Positions 25,706 to 37,034 of a stretch of 64,000 nucleotides of DNA are shown here, in pieces. The translations under genes were made by a program, and so were the position numbers. The notes below the pieces were generated by a model that saw only the letters and a program-made list of their open reading frames with translations, was not told the DNA's origin and made no database searches. Where the stretch lies: positions 8,849,852 through 8,913,851 of the forward strand of contig JAQFVV010006220.1 of NCBI GenBank assembly GCA_028023455.1. Reading direction: 5' to 3'. The DNA is from Epiperipatus broadwayi (taxonomy: Eukaryota > Onychophora > Udeonychophora > Euonychophora > Peripatidae). Every line of letters begins with the position of its first letter. Within the stretch, counting starts at the first letter, position 1.

Positions 25706-25959
25706 TGAGTAAATGATTTTATTTCGGAACAGTAACAAATTGGGTATTTTAACAGTTATTGGTGTTTTGATAATCTAAAATAATTACTGCACTATCCATT
25801 GGTCTTCGATTGTGTTTTTATCAGCTCATTTTTATTTTTGTACTTGCACTCAGCAAAGATGCAGACTGATTAAGAATTTATTTTATTAGGTCACCTGGGA
25901 TACTGTAGCATTTAATGTAGATATTAGGATTCATCAACAATCTAACTCTTAATGCATGA

Positions 25960-26340
25960 TCTCTCCTCTTTGAGGAATGTTCCAAAATTACAAGTCATTG
26001 TCTTCCTTTGCAAGTCAAACTCATAGTTAACTGCTTTTCCATTAGCTTTCAAATAGCATGTGTTGAATTTATATTTTTGCATAATTACCAAAGGTTTTAA
26101 GATAAAAATAAATATTCTGAAATTGTATAACCTTATCAAATATTAATTTAGATGGATGTAGTGATGCTGATTATTATCCTTTGCAATTCAGATACATAAT
26201 TAACTGTCTTTTCATCAACTGCCTAGTAGAATAATTTGAGTTTATATATTTATATTATTACCAGTAACTTTGTAATAAAGTAAGTGTTTGGGTGTTCTAT
26301 GGCCATATCAAATATTAATTTAGATGGTGTAGTGATGTAG
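25960..26340 (+). repeat. Diverged tandem duplication, period about 173 bp
   Basis: TCAAATATTAATTTAGATGG followed by (AT)GTAGTGATG occurs at about 26136 and again at about 26308. The sequence before each shares CCTTTGCAA, TTAACTG and TTTTCCATTA/TTTTCATCAA blocks. These are two old copies of one unit; no coding potential. Confidence 0.6.
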
Positions 26341-26929
26341 ACTGTGACATGAGGGCATGATAAACAGCTGATCCACAAAAACTGATGAGGGTGAATGACT
26401 ATGATTTTGATATAATTTCATTACTGTCCAAAAAATTCAGTTTGTCCAGATATGCCAGCCAGTATCATGGATAAGTTGAATTGAACTCTTTAAGTAACTA
26501 TATGTGAGCCATTATAAAAAATAATTCCAGAACCACAAGCCAACAAGTATTTTTATTTTACGTGACTGGCATTCAGACACTTAATATAACATACTGTGTA
26601 TCTGGATACATGTTATTGTACAGATAGTGATGGTAAACCTGAATTAATATTTTAAGTATTCTATTATGATATAATAATAACACAAAATAAAAGATAACTT
26701 CACATAATAATTATAGAGTTCATTCATAACACATCCATCAGTACAGAAAATATGAAAAGAGTGCAAACTTTCTTTTAAGCTGCATGCTAATCTATATCTT
26801 CAAGTGAAGAAAGGATAAAGAGAGACAGCCCATTTTTTTCTAAAAGAACAAAGGGAATGGTCCATCAAACAGAATATATTAATTTACCTATTATTTCTAT
26901 TGGTTTGTTTGTTTGTGTACATTATCCAA

Positions 26930-27049
26930 TGATAAATCATTTTAAACAATTCAAAACAAAACAACACTCTCCATATAGTAGTGCCATCTTGTGCTAACAA
27001 GAGCAATCAATGAGATAGTGATCATGTGATGTTTAGTGATAAATCATTT
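26930..27049. mobile_element. Short internally deleted copy of the AAACATCAC repeat family with 13-bp flanking repeats
   Basis: The core (26943-27036) joins CACTCTCCATATAGTAGTGCC and GAGCAATCAATG to the terminal GTGATCATGTGATGTTTAG seen in other copies, with the middle missing. The identical 13-mer TGATAAATCATTT lies immediately on both sides (26930-26942 and 27037-27049) and looks like a target-site duplication. The outer bases AAACA and TGTTT are inverted. Confidence 0.6.
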
Positions 27050-27859
27050 TCTGACTGATGACTCCAAATAATTTTATTTTTTAAGGATAAACAGAAATAG
27101 GTCATGACAAATATAAATTCAAGAAACTTATAAACAATTAAAAAAAAATATTTTATGATTTCAGAAAATATTATTTATTGTATTTTAATTTTCAAAAGGT
27201 AATTTTTGTTTTATTTCTTTATTTTAAGAAAGTAATTTTTGTTTAATTTCTTTATTTTATTTTTTGTGGGCTGCCTTTTTTTTCGTTACCTTGTCTTAGG
27301 TTTTTAATTATATCTGTTTTGTAATAACAATTGTTAATTTTATTTATTTAATTAATTGTTGTTTTTTTTCGTTTTTGATTTTTTCTTTAAGTAATTTTGA
27401 AATTTAATATATATATAATCTCTTTCACTCCCTCTCTTTCTTTTTTATTATCACTTTGATATGTATAAACAAATTTTTAGCCAATTATCATTTTAATTAG
27501 AATGCAATGGATTTTTCATTTTCAATGTTGTTCTTCAAGTGAAATAATTTTAAAATATATCATCTACTAATAAAATATTATGTAAGTTCAAAAATAGTAG
27601 AGGTGAAGCTTCTTTAAGTATGATTTTAAATAATGGATCTAATCTTGACTCCATAGATAAAAATTCTATTTTTGAGTTACTTCAACAAATAAATAAAAAG
27701 CATAATATGCTATCTATTTTACGTTGGTTCACAGTTTTTAGAAAAACGTAGTTTGGAATTTGTTTCAGTTTAAAATAATATCAAATCAGTGATGGAAAAG
27801 CAAAAATAAAAAGATAAGGTCCCTTGTTATTTGTCTTCAAAAAATAAATTAGTACAGTA

Positions 27860-28205
27860 GCAACTCTTTCCATACAATAGTGCCACCTGGTGCAAGCATA
27901 GTAATCAATAAATGCCAGAAAGTTTATGCATCAAAACCCCTATCTAGTGGCTGTTCATCCTATATTTCCTCAACCTAACTTTTAAATTATGGATTTCATC
28001 AGTGAAGAGCCTTGAATATGAGAGCACTGCATCTAGATCTTTGGATGTAATGCACTCCTTCAGAATCCATCTTTTACCTTTTTAATTAAATAAAAAGCTA
28101 TGAGTCCAAACTAAAAATACAATAATGTTTTTAAACCAAGCTAATTTGCTTATATACTCATAGAGATCTAAACCCAATTCAGTATCTATATATTTTGGTG
28201 TGCAT
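27860..28205 (+). repeat. Dispersed AAACATCAC-family repeat, forward copy
   Basis: This copy contains the family blocks in order: CAATAGTGCCACCTGGTGCAA, GTAATCAATAAATGCCAGAA, GCATCAAAACCCCTATCTAG, GAGAGCACTGCATCTAGATC, AAAGCTATGAGTCCAAACTA and CCCAATTCAGTATCTATATA. It is non-coding. The same blocks recur at 34.1, 39.1, 39.5 and (reversed) 40.1 kb. It abuts an inverted copy at 28.2 kb, giving a head-to-head pair. Confidence 0.8.
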
Positions 28206-28460
28206 TAGATTCAAAGATCTAAATGCATTATTATCAGATTTAAGGCTACTCAGTGATAAAATCCATAAGCTAAAAATTAGCCTGGGTTAATAGATGAATA
28301 GGCACTAGATAGGAATTTTGATGCACAATCCTTCTAGCATCCATTGATTATTATGGATTTCACTAGTTGGCACTTATTTGTATTAGAGAGAGAAAGAGAG
28401 TTTTTACTGATTTAACAGATTGTGTAAGCATAAGAAATGATGGTCATGTGATGTTTTAAT
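28195..28460 (-). repeat. Dispersed AAACATCAC-family repeat, inverted copy
   Basis: Reverse complement of the preceding family: ATAGATGAATAGGCACTAGA, GCATCCATTGATTATTATGG, then the terminal block GTGTAAGCATAAGAAATGAT and GGTCATGTGATGTTTTAAT. It starts inside the unit, not at the end where its neighbour stops, so the pair is not a simple foldback. Confidence 0.75.
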
Positions 28461-28919
28461 AATCAAAAATAAATTACTGATTTAAAACAATAATGATTTG
28501 AAATAATAATAGATTTATTTTTGTCAATAAACAAGAGAATTAAAAATATATTTATTTGACTTTTTGACCAATATTTTATCTAATAAGTGAATATTTATAA
28601 AAGATTTATTACTTTAAAATTGCACATTATTTTAGAGGGTATGTATGGTGGCTAATAAAATAGTTTTAAATTTATTTGGATCAAAGATGGAAAAATTTCA
28701 ATGAGATAACATACGGAAGAAAACATTGTCAGGATTAATCCTGAATCTGATTTGTCAAATTTATGATAAGTTGAAAACTCTTCCAAGAGTCTTTTTACAG
28801 AAAATATCAGAGAATAAATCGGTTAGTGAAAATGTAAATTTAACATTTTTTGTATAAATGTAAGGTAGCATGAAAAAGAAATTGATGAATTAATGGTATA
28901 ATTACATTTAATTCAAAGT

Positions 28920-29900
28920 TAATTTAATATAGTACTTTTAACTGAACTCTGGATTAAAAGTTATGAAAAAAAGTTTTACAAATTAGAAGGGTATACTTCT
29001 ATTATTCAATCTAGAATTAAATGGCAAAAAAGGGAATTTTATTTTATTTTATATTAGGTTATAATGTAATTATTATTGAATTCTCAATACCATATACACT
29101 TTTCATACAGTTATGTAATTCTACCAAACTTGTACTGTTCAAGTTAATATGAAAAGGTAAAATGAAACTAATAAGTAAATCTCAACAACACTGAGTTAGC
29201 ATTTGCCAGATTACTGCCAGAATCATAATGCTGGATAGAATTCTGCTGTTAAAAATATGCATATATAGTGGTGTTGACAAAAATGTAAATCAGGCATAAT
29301 ATGTAAATTAGATATTCCATTTTTTTTGATAAAGAGACACTGGAATCTTTTCTATTGATGGGATAGAATCCTTTGCAATAGCCCAAGCTTTTTTATATCT
29401 TCTTTTCCTGTCATCCCTCTTGGAACATATTGTTCTTATACTGGAGAGAGAAAAAGTGTTCTGTAGCCAGCTCATGATCAAAAAATATCAATTTGTATTT
29501 GATTTAATTTAGTTGGATGCCAATATTTCTCTTAATATGTTGTAAATATTTATACAGTAGATATAGTGTTTGTTTTTTTTAATTTTACTTTTAAAGCATA
29601 AAAAAATAACACTTGTTGCTTTATATTTATCATGGCAATATTCAAGTTGGTATTTTTAATGCTGTATTTAAAAATTTATTCTTAAGTTTAAATGATAAAT
29701 TCTATCATTTTTATTGATAATGTAAATATAGACATTTATGGAGAAATTACTTTAACTTTTTAAAACTATTTAAATTTGGTTTCATTTTTTTTACTTATTT
29801 AATTAATGTTTACTTCGATCACCATATTATATCTTTACCATCTTCTCTTACTGATTATCCTGGAAATATTACTTTGAAAACATCATTATTGAAATGGTGT
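28920..29900 (+). pseudogene. Decayed APE endonuclease domain of a LINE
   Basis: APE-type endonucleases nick target DNA to prime LINE reverse transcription. Plus strand: the frame at 28926-29057 reads FNIVLLTELWIKSYEKKFYK then LEGYTSIIQSRIKWQK, matching the D(I/V)xxLTETWL...F...GY block. At 29707, in another frame, FIDNVNIDIYGEI matches the GDFNIDL block, with the GD lost. At 29811, YFDHHIISLP fits the terminal SDH block. Order and spacing are right, but stops and frame changes abound. No downstream reverse transcriptase could be read. It differs from the 36-39 kb LINE in motif wording, so it is probably another family. Confidence 0.5.
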
Positions 29901-30721
29901 GTTACAAACCAAATAGAATTGTATTTAATTATAACAAAAATAATATTGCTCTTAGGCAAAAGTGTTTAGAATATTATTTTATAAGATATTGCATTTTTTA
30001 AATAACTACATGATTAGAATCAAATCATAGAGATCAATAATGTTTGTGCAGATTTTCAATGTTTGTAGACAAGATTAAAGAAATTTTTAAAAATTTGCTG
30101 ATTTACAAAATCTATAAAAGGTAAAATATAAAAAGAAATGATTTGACTACAAATTAATTGATATCTAAAATAAATAGAAAAGAATAAATTATGGATTTTA
30201 ATTTTATAATCCATTTTTTATTTCAATTTTTCTCCAATGTTTCAATAATATTTTATGTTCACTATCAATCATTGATTATTTCTATAATATATGTATATAT
30301 ATTTACAATGAGTTTACAAAGATTTCCAAAACAATATAATAAAAAAAATGTTATATCACATAAACTACAGGAAAATTGAAATAAACATTAATAATTAAAG
30401 ATTATTTTATATAAAAATGTTGAAAGAAATAAGCTAAAAATATTTGTAATTTATGTAATAAAATATTTTTCATGTTATATTGGACATTTTTGTAGATTTT
30501 TTAATAAATATTTATTTGTGTATATATATTGAAATGGAGGAAAATTGAAATAGTTCATAAAATAAAAAAAGATGATTTGAAACGAATTAAAAGAATTTTT
30601 TGTTTAAAATATATTGAAAATAATGAGCTATATTTGTAAAGTAAATGCTAAAATACTTATTTAATAAATTGTTTTTCTCTTCACCAATAAAAATTGTAAT
30701 TATAAATATGCGATATTTTTT

Positions 30722-30946
30722 TCGCATGCATTAACGGTTAAAAATAAAAAGGAAGAAACATCAATCTTCTGGGACCATGAAGCTATTACAGGCCATGTAT
30801 TCGAACCCAGTTCTGCTGAAATAATTTGCATAGAGAAAAGTAATGCCAAAAGAAAAGTCAAAGAAGATTTTTATATAGCAAATGATCTCAGTACCATTAA
30901 CAGAAGAGAGGCATGCTTTGCTCTCACCAAACAATGGACTAACTAA
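30722..30946 (+). pseudogene. C-terminal GIY-YIG-region relic of a Penelope-like element
   Basis: One open plus-strand frame without internal stops: KKEETSIFWDHEAITGHVFE, PSSAEIICIEKSNAKRKVKE, DFYIANDLSTINRREACFAL, then TKQWTN and TAA. The order (xHxxxTGHxF, I..EKxxxKRKxKEAxxI, xxxINRRE) is what I recall from the C-terminal GIY-YIG-linked part of Penelope-like retroelements. These carry a reverse transcriptase and a GIY-YIG nuclease that together copy the element into DNA. Composition is clearly less AT-rich than the flanks. Upstream (30.4-30.7 kb) the rest of the element is not visible, so this is a truncated copy. The open frame may reflect youth or its short length. A cellular GIY-YIG gene is a less likely alternative. 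Confidence 0.55.
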
Positions 30947-31370
30947 TTAAAAATTCAAGCTCATTTGCATATGTGTACAATAAATCACAACAGTCTTCAT
31001 AAAACTATGAGTATGAGATTTAAATACTAAATCTTGAAAGTGCTAAGTAGGCATATTAAACATTATAGTATAATTACAGCTTCACTAATGCGTGCGAAAA
31101 AAATCACATATTTATAATTAAAATACTTACTATAGATTTTATTAAAAAAAATAAATTGTACAAGATTTTTAAAGTAATACCCTATACTAAAGAAATTAAA
31201 TCACAACTGGAAGTATTAAAAAAAGAATTTAAAAAAGATATATTTAAATCTAAAATAATTTCTTTGATAAAATCAATTTCTTAAAATTCAAGTAAATTAG
31301 GCAATGTTTGGTCTACTATTTATTTAAATTATTTTGATTAATTGATCAATTTCTTATAGTGTATTTAAAA

Positions 31371-31880
31371 TGTTTTACAGTTTAACTTTAGAAATGATAT
31401 GATTTAAAAAGAATTAAATAATTAGATTGAACATTCATAGATTTACAATAGCTAGCTTAAGATTTAATTTACAGTTCAAAGATTAATTTAAGAGTTCTGC
31501 AGTTTTGAAGAAATATTACCAATCTTCTTCAGCAGCTTGGACATCAGGCACTTGGAGGTAGTCATTATGGACTCTTTTTTAGATAAGTTATTTAGTGATA
31601 AAGTCTTCTCTCTACAGAAGGCAGTGGAACTGATGATGGTGATCACACACCATTGTGTCACATAGAACGGTGTTGGAGATAACCATTTCCACAGGAAGAA
31701 ATCGCAAATCTGTGGTTCTCCTCCTACTCACACATTATATAATTAAAACTGGCATAGACTTGGGTAGCAACACACATAAAATTTTCAGAGTATATATTAA
31801 GGTTCTCAAATATAGGTTATTTATACCAATTTTAAATCCTAAATTATTTTCCTACAAGCTGGATTTACAGTGGTGTATCA
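31371..31880. repeat. Left copy of a diverged ~450-bp direct repeat
   Basis: It shares with 34.37-34.81 kb the blocks CAGTTTAACTTTAGAAA, GTTCTGCAGTTTTGAAGAAA, TATTACCAATCTTCTTCAGC, TTGGACATCAGGCACTTG, GATCACACACCATTGTG and TCTGTGGTTCTCC. Copies differ by substitutions and indels of up to tens of bp. It could be a dispersed repeat or a terminal repeat of a dead retroelement; no coding sequence of such an element lies between them. Confidence 0.75.
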
Positions 31881-32123
31881 ATATACAAAATTATAGATCA
31901 TACAAATAAAAATATTTACCGGATGTACCTCTTCATTTCTTCAGTTCAAAGCTGCATTATTCCTATTAATAAACTTATAGATTCATGATTGCTATATTCT
32001 GTGCTAGGTTTTGACAAAATTTTGATTTGGAGAGCACATATATATGTAAACCTTGCCTGGTTTGCTTCACTACTCACATCCAATCCAAATAAAATATATA
32101 AAAAATGGTGGGTTTTTTTTTAG

Positions 32124-32190
32124 CTTCTCTATCCATACAAGGATGACTCTAAACCTGTTTAAGTCACCATTGGATGCCTGTCATCAGCAG
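32124..32190 (+). other. Exon-like segment with good splice-site matches
   Basis: Acceptor ggtttttttttag and donor CAGgtaaga bracket 67 nt whose open frame reads FSIHTRMTLNLFKSPLDACH then QQ. The splice sites match well, but the peptide is not recognised and the segment sits among repeats. It may be a chance pairing or part of a dispersed element. Confidence 0.2.
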
Positions 32191-32389
32191 GTAAGAGGCT
32201 GTATGGTATATAATAACAACAGACCCTATAATTTCAAATTGATATGCATTCTCTAAAATATAAAATAATTGTTTCATATAGTACAATTTGATATTTTCTT
32301 ATATTCTTCTAGGGGTTAAGTTAATGACAAGGTTAAATTTTAAAAGGGTAAATAATGAAGTCTTGGTGTGTGTGAATGCTATAATTGGA

Positions 32390-32860
32390 ATGCCTGTTGG
32401 AGCTGCATAATCGGGAAAAAATATTATACACATATACATGAAATCATTGTGTGCCAACATATTACAATTTGAAAACAATCTCCACCTGGGGTTGTGTAAA
32501 CAATTAATGAGCCCCCAACATTGCAATACTGGGGTTGTGTAAACAGTTAATGAGCCCCCAACATTGCAATACCATAATCAGAAAAATATAAATTTATACA
32601 TACATAGCTTGCACAGCAATTCACAGTCAGTTCAGGGTTGTAGGAAAAATCAGAGCTTCACACTTCAGCATTCATAATTGGGAAAAAATATATACTCAAA
32701 ATTATTGTACACCAATGCAGCATATAAAATTAATCTGCTGAAGGTCATGGAAAATAATCATAGCCCTAGACTTGGGCTTCCATAAGCAGAAAAAAATTTA
32801 ATCTATGTAATAGTCATATTTGTACATTCACATAACAAAATCCAAAGTCCAGGCAAAATA
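32390..32860 (+). repeat. Degenerate tandem array, unit about 100-165 bp
   Basis: The motif CATAATCGGGAAAAAATA recurs in drifted form at about 32407, 32571 (CATAATCAGAAAAATATA), 32671 (CATAATTGGGAAAAAATA) and 32791 (CATAAGCAGAAAAAAATT). Each is followed by an ATACA/TGTACAC-like block. The uneven spacing indicates old duplications with indels. Non-coding. Confidence 0.6.
32488..32573 (+). repeat. Near-perfect 43-bp tandem duplication
   Basis: Two adjacent 43-bp units beginning GGGGTTGTGTAAACA and ending CATTGCAATAC differ at one central base (CAATT versus CAGTT). This is a recent duplication inside the older array. Confidence 0.9.
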
Positions 32861-33743
32861 CACCAAAGCAGATATATATCAGGTGGTGAGACCTTGAATC
32901 TGATCAAGCTTCAACACATTGACCAGTACTCTATGATTTAACCCCCTATGAACAACATTTATAAAGTTACACCCAGTCTCAATTCTTCAGCAATATGACA
33001 GAAAATGAAGAAACATGAGACTCAGAAAAAATTAACAATTTACATATATAATTAACAGCCAAATAACTACTTAACATGCTAAGACTTAACTAAAAAAATG
33101 TATATTATGCATATTAATAATAAAAAATTGGATAACTTGGAGTTGGATTGTGAGCAATGATATGAAACAAGTTATAATTTTAAATAAGTTTTATTAAAAT
33201 AAATGCTTAAATAATAATTTATGCAAAACAAAAAAACTAATTAATTGGGTTAGGTTACATATGTGATTAATCTGCACAGGCATGACAGAAATGATGAGAT
33301 GAATATCAATACAGTGGTCTCAGTTTTTATTATTTCAACTTAATTTATACAAGCATTCTTGGTGAACAACTCACACCTATTATATTTTAATATGCCAAGC
33401 TATTTTTTGCTTTGCCAAGGTTCTAAGATAAAACGTTAGCCAGGATGATTATTACATATAGCATTAAGCTGATCATCTAAATATTACAAAGGAACAATTA
33501 AATAAGCTCAAAATGCAGATTCATCATGGTAACCTAGATTGTGGGTTAACACTAATGCTAAAACATTAATAAGAATGAGAAGAACTGGTTACCTTAGATT
33601 TACATCTATAGACTATGGAACTAATAGAATACTCAAATAAAGGTTGCAGTGTGGTGAGTAATTGTTCATGGGCTTCAGTATCAGTGCCCTAACATCGAAC
33701 AGCTTGCTACAATAATAAAAAAATATTTGTTCGGGAACTTGCA

Positions 33744-33875
33744 TCACCTATTCAAGTATCCTGGCCTTAAACTCAGTAACACACTTGGTGCTTTAAACCC
33801 AAATTGAGATGAAATGGGAGCAGCTTCCACTGCTATCCTATCAAGACAGCAAAATGTTAATACTCCAATGGGTGC
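33744..33875 (-). other. Coding-like 43-codon frame, unidentified
   Basis: The minus strand reads APIGVLTFCCLDRIAVEAAP, ISSQFGFKAPSVLLSLRPGY, LNR and stop. Composition is much less AT-rich than usual here and the residues look coding. There are no clear splice sites and no family recognition; it is most likely part of a decayed transposable element. Confidence 0.25.
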
Positions 33876-34109
33876 TTAGTAAGAACACACAACACCTAGT
33901 AATACTGATATGTATATATAGAAATAATTAACTAATTTCCTTTAACAGATAGCTTCTATCTGCTAAAACTAACTCAATCCAGTTTTTAAATTTGCATATA
34001 GTAATCATGTTAAGTAAAAGGGCTAACTAATTATTAATCTAATTAATATACTGAATCTGTATTTATATATATTAAAACAGGTAAAATTCACTATACATAT
34101 TGCCACACA

Positions 34110-34190
34110 CAGCAAGCTAGAGTAATCAATGGATGCCAGAAGGCTTGTGCATCAAATCACCATCTAGTGCCTACTCATCCACTAAAACAA
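34110..34190 (+). repeat. Fragment of the AAACATCAC-family repeat
   Basis: It contains GAGTAATCAATGGATGCCAG, AAGGCTTGTGCATCAAATCA and CATCTAGTGCCTACTCATCC, matching the middle of the copies at 27.9 and 39.2 kb. Both ends are missing. Confidence 0.75.
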
Positions 34191-34364
34191 TTACTTACTG
34201 TCTTGAAATTTTGGCATATAACATGAATATTAAATAATGAAATGAAATAATTTACAACAATAGTTATAGGCATGACCATAGTTTATAGAAAATATAAAAT
34301 AATAGCTGATTACAGTTATTAGAAGTTAAGAAATGATTTACATTTAGTTAAAATTTAGGCAAGT

Positions 34365-34815
34365 TTTGCAGTTTAACTTTAGAAAAGAATGAATGTTCAT
34401 AGATTTCAATAGCTAGCCTAAGATTTAATTTACTGTTTAAAGATTAATTTAAAAGCTCTGCAGTTTTGAAGAAATATTACCAATCTTCTTCAGCGGTTTG
34501 GACATCAGGCACTTGAAGGTAGTCATTATGACATTCTTCTTTGGATAGGTTGCTTGGTGGTAAAGTCTTCTCATAACAGCAGCCAGTGGAACTTTCCATC
34601 CTGATGATAATAATCACACACCATTGTGGCATGTAGGATGGGATTGGAGATGACCATTTCCCATAAGAAAAAATGGCAAGTCCGTGGTTCTCCTACTCAC
34701 ACATTATAAAATTAAAAATGGCTTAGACTTGGGCAGTAACACACATATAAAATTTACAGAGTATAACCAATTTCAAATCATATTATTTTCCTATAATCTG
34801 AATTCACAGTGTGGG
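34365..34815. repeat. Right copy of the diverged ~450-bp direct repeat
   Basis: Same order of blocks as the copy at 31.4-31.9 kb, in the same orientation about 3 kb away. An extra TTTCCATCCTGATGATA segment and loss of the 31.80-kb part distinguish it. Confidence 0.75.
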
Positions 34816-34819
34816 AAAA

Positions 34820-35950
34820 TCCTTTAACTTATTTACAAGTTCAATTTTAAATTTGTAAAATTTACTCAACTATTGTTTAATATTTTTAAGTCAAATAAAT
34901 TTAGCTTAGTTGAGCCATTCAATTGCTAAAGAGATCCAAAATAGTGCTGCTTCATTGTATTTTGTTATTGGCTAAGTTTCAGTGTTGAAAATATTATTGC
35001 AAAAAATATAAATTTAGAAACATAGTCTATGAACTATTTTATAACTAGGTGTGTGGTGTGATTTTTATTGACAATATTTTAATTTTGCTTTAGCAAATTT
35101 AGTGAATCTTTTAGTAAACATTTCATTATATATGTATTGTGGTCCTAAGTGAATTTTATTCATATATATGTGACTCTCTATGAAAGTAATGAATTGACTT
35201 TGGAGCTACATTTTAATACAGGTACACTGTAATATACATAAACCTATAATATATCACAGTCTGTTCTCGTATATATATATATAAATATATGTGCGCTGAT
35301 CCATATATAATGATGTTTATGTTGATATATGTTTACTCAAGGGGTTTAAAGTTAGCACTCATATAGTTATGGGATAAAACAGGTGATACATATAGTCTGT
35401 AAGAATATACCTTTTCAATATAAACATTAGAAATTGTTTACATGGATTTACTTTATAAAGTATACATATAAACAATAGCTAGCTTTGTTATTGCAAAACA
35501 TTATTAGTGATACTGCAGCACATTATTTAAAATCATTAAAAACTTTTCAGAATTTTACTTTAAGAATTATTTTATTTTAATTGCTCGACATGAAACTATT
35601 TGAGTTGTAACCAATGCGCAATTATTTAATGTAAGAATTTAGTGCAATTATTTTAAAAATAAATATATATATATAAGACACTTATATTTGTCAACATCAA
35701 CTAGTTCACATGACTACAATTTATTAAGTAAACATACATTTTTTTAAAATCATTTGAAATGTCAGAAATATTATCTAAACCCAAAATATTATTGAATAAC
35801 ACCAATATATGTCAGTTATTAAAAAGAATATTTAGAAAATCAATCAAGGATTGTAGTTCACAAAAATGAAAAACTCTTTTCAATATTTATAATTCATTAA
35901 TCTCAATAAGTTCTAAGCATGATCTTCACTCCAGAAGATATCAGTTTAAT
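34820..35950. other. AT-rich stretch, nothing identified
   Basis: AT-rich DNA with short TA runs (35.27 and 35.67 kb). No gene, paired repeat or RNA-like structure could be supported. Confidence 0.45.
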
Positions 35951-36579
35951 AAATTAATATATGATGTGATGCACTATGGCTTCTCCTTTCTCGGAGTTAG
36001 AAATATCTCAGCCACTATGCTCAGAAAACCTTTTAGCCACATTTCCTTCCCTTTCCATTTCCCACTCTGTTTTTGTCTATTCTATGGTTTTTATATTTAA
36101 ATCCCTCTTATCTTTTTCCAAACCCAGCATAAAAACTAAGAACCCATTTTCTGTATAATCACTCTGTTTATATTTATTCTCCCACAATATTATTATTTGC
36201 ACCCGTTCTGCTTGTAAGCACTTACATTCAATTAACAGATACCTGATATTTTTATGTCTTCCTTACATAACTTCCAGACTAAATCACTGACATTTTTTCA
36301 TTTATGTGTACATTTCCTTGTTGCTAACAATCCTCTTCAAACCTTAAACAGTAAACTATTTTCCTTGTTATTATCATAAATTAACTCACACCCAATATTC
36401 TGTTTACTTCTATGTATAAATAAACTCTTTTACTCTGCATACTAATTCTACATCTCTCCAACTCATTTTTATTAATATACCTATTGTTCTATCCCATTTG
36501 CCACTATAACCTTAACAATTCTCCTAACACAATCATCCCACCTTTTATATAAGTATACTGACATAAAGTCTTTATCTAA

Positions 36580-36740
36580 ATCTTCTATATACCATACTCC
36601 TTTCTTACCATTTAGTTGCCTGTCTTTTACTCATAACTCAATAACATACTATTTTGGCTATTCTTTTATTATCCGTAAATTGCAACATGACCATCCCATT
36701 TCTCCTTGAACTGCCTCCTTTGTCATTCATCACATCTGTA
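36580..36740 (-). pseudogene. C-terminal segment of the 36-39 kb LINE ORF2
   Basis: The minus strand reads VQREVERHAFDTDVMNDKGG then RRNGMVMLQFTDNKRIAKIV (36.76-36.63 kb). This lines up with the LxWxGHVxRMxxxRIxKxxxE block that closes ORF2 in many such LINEs. GH reads MV here and stops follow, so it is decayed. It shows that the copy once spanned the whole reading frame. Confidence 0.6.
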
Positions 36741-37034
36741 TCGAATGCATGTCTTTCTACTTCTCTTTGTACTTTTTTAAGCAATCTAACATCCCTTTAC
36801 TAATACATAACACATTGTTATCATAAGTTAACTTTTCTACTGCCACTTCTTTCAATACAATTCTATCAGCATCATATTTATTAGATGAAACATTGTTAAT
36901 TTCTTTTATTAGTCCCCTTCTTTTTTTCACTTAATTTATTCAATTTTTTTTCCCATTCATCCAAGGAATTTTTCTAATGATTCCCGAATAGTTATACCTA
37001 TTTACCAGATTTAACTTTATATCCCCTATAAAAA

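Noticed and set aside
30780-30830. Box B-like GGGTTCGAATAC on the minus strand, suggesting a SINE
   Set aside because: It falls inside the Penelope-like reading frame on the plus strand and has no box A partner.
31640-31720. CTGATGA words in the direct repeats, as in hammerhead ribozymes of Penelope-like elements
   Set aside because: No matching GAAA core and stems II/III could be drawn in either copy.
31371-34815. Complete LTR retrotransposon
   Set aside because: The direct repeats lack clear TG/CA ends and there is no gag, protease, RT or integrase between them.
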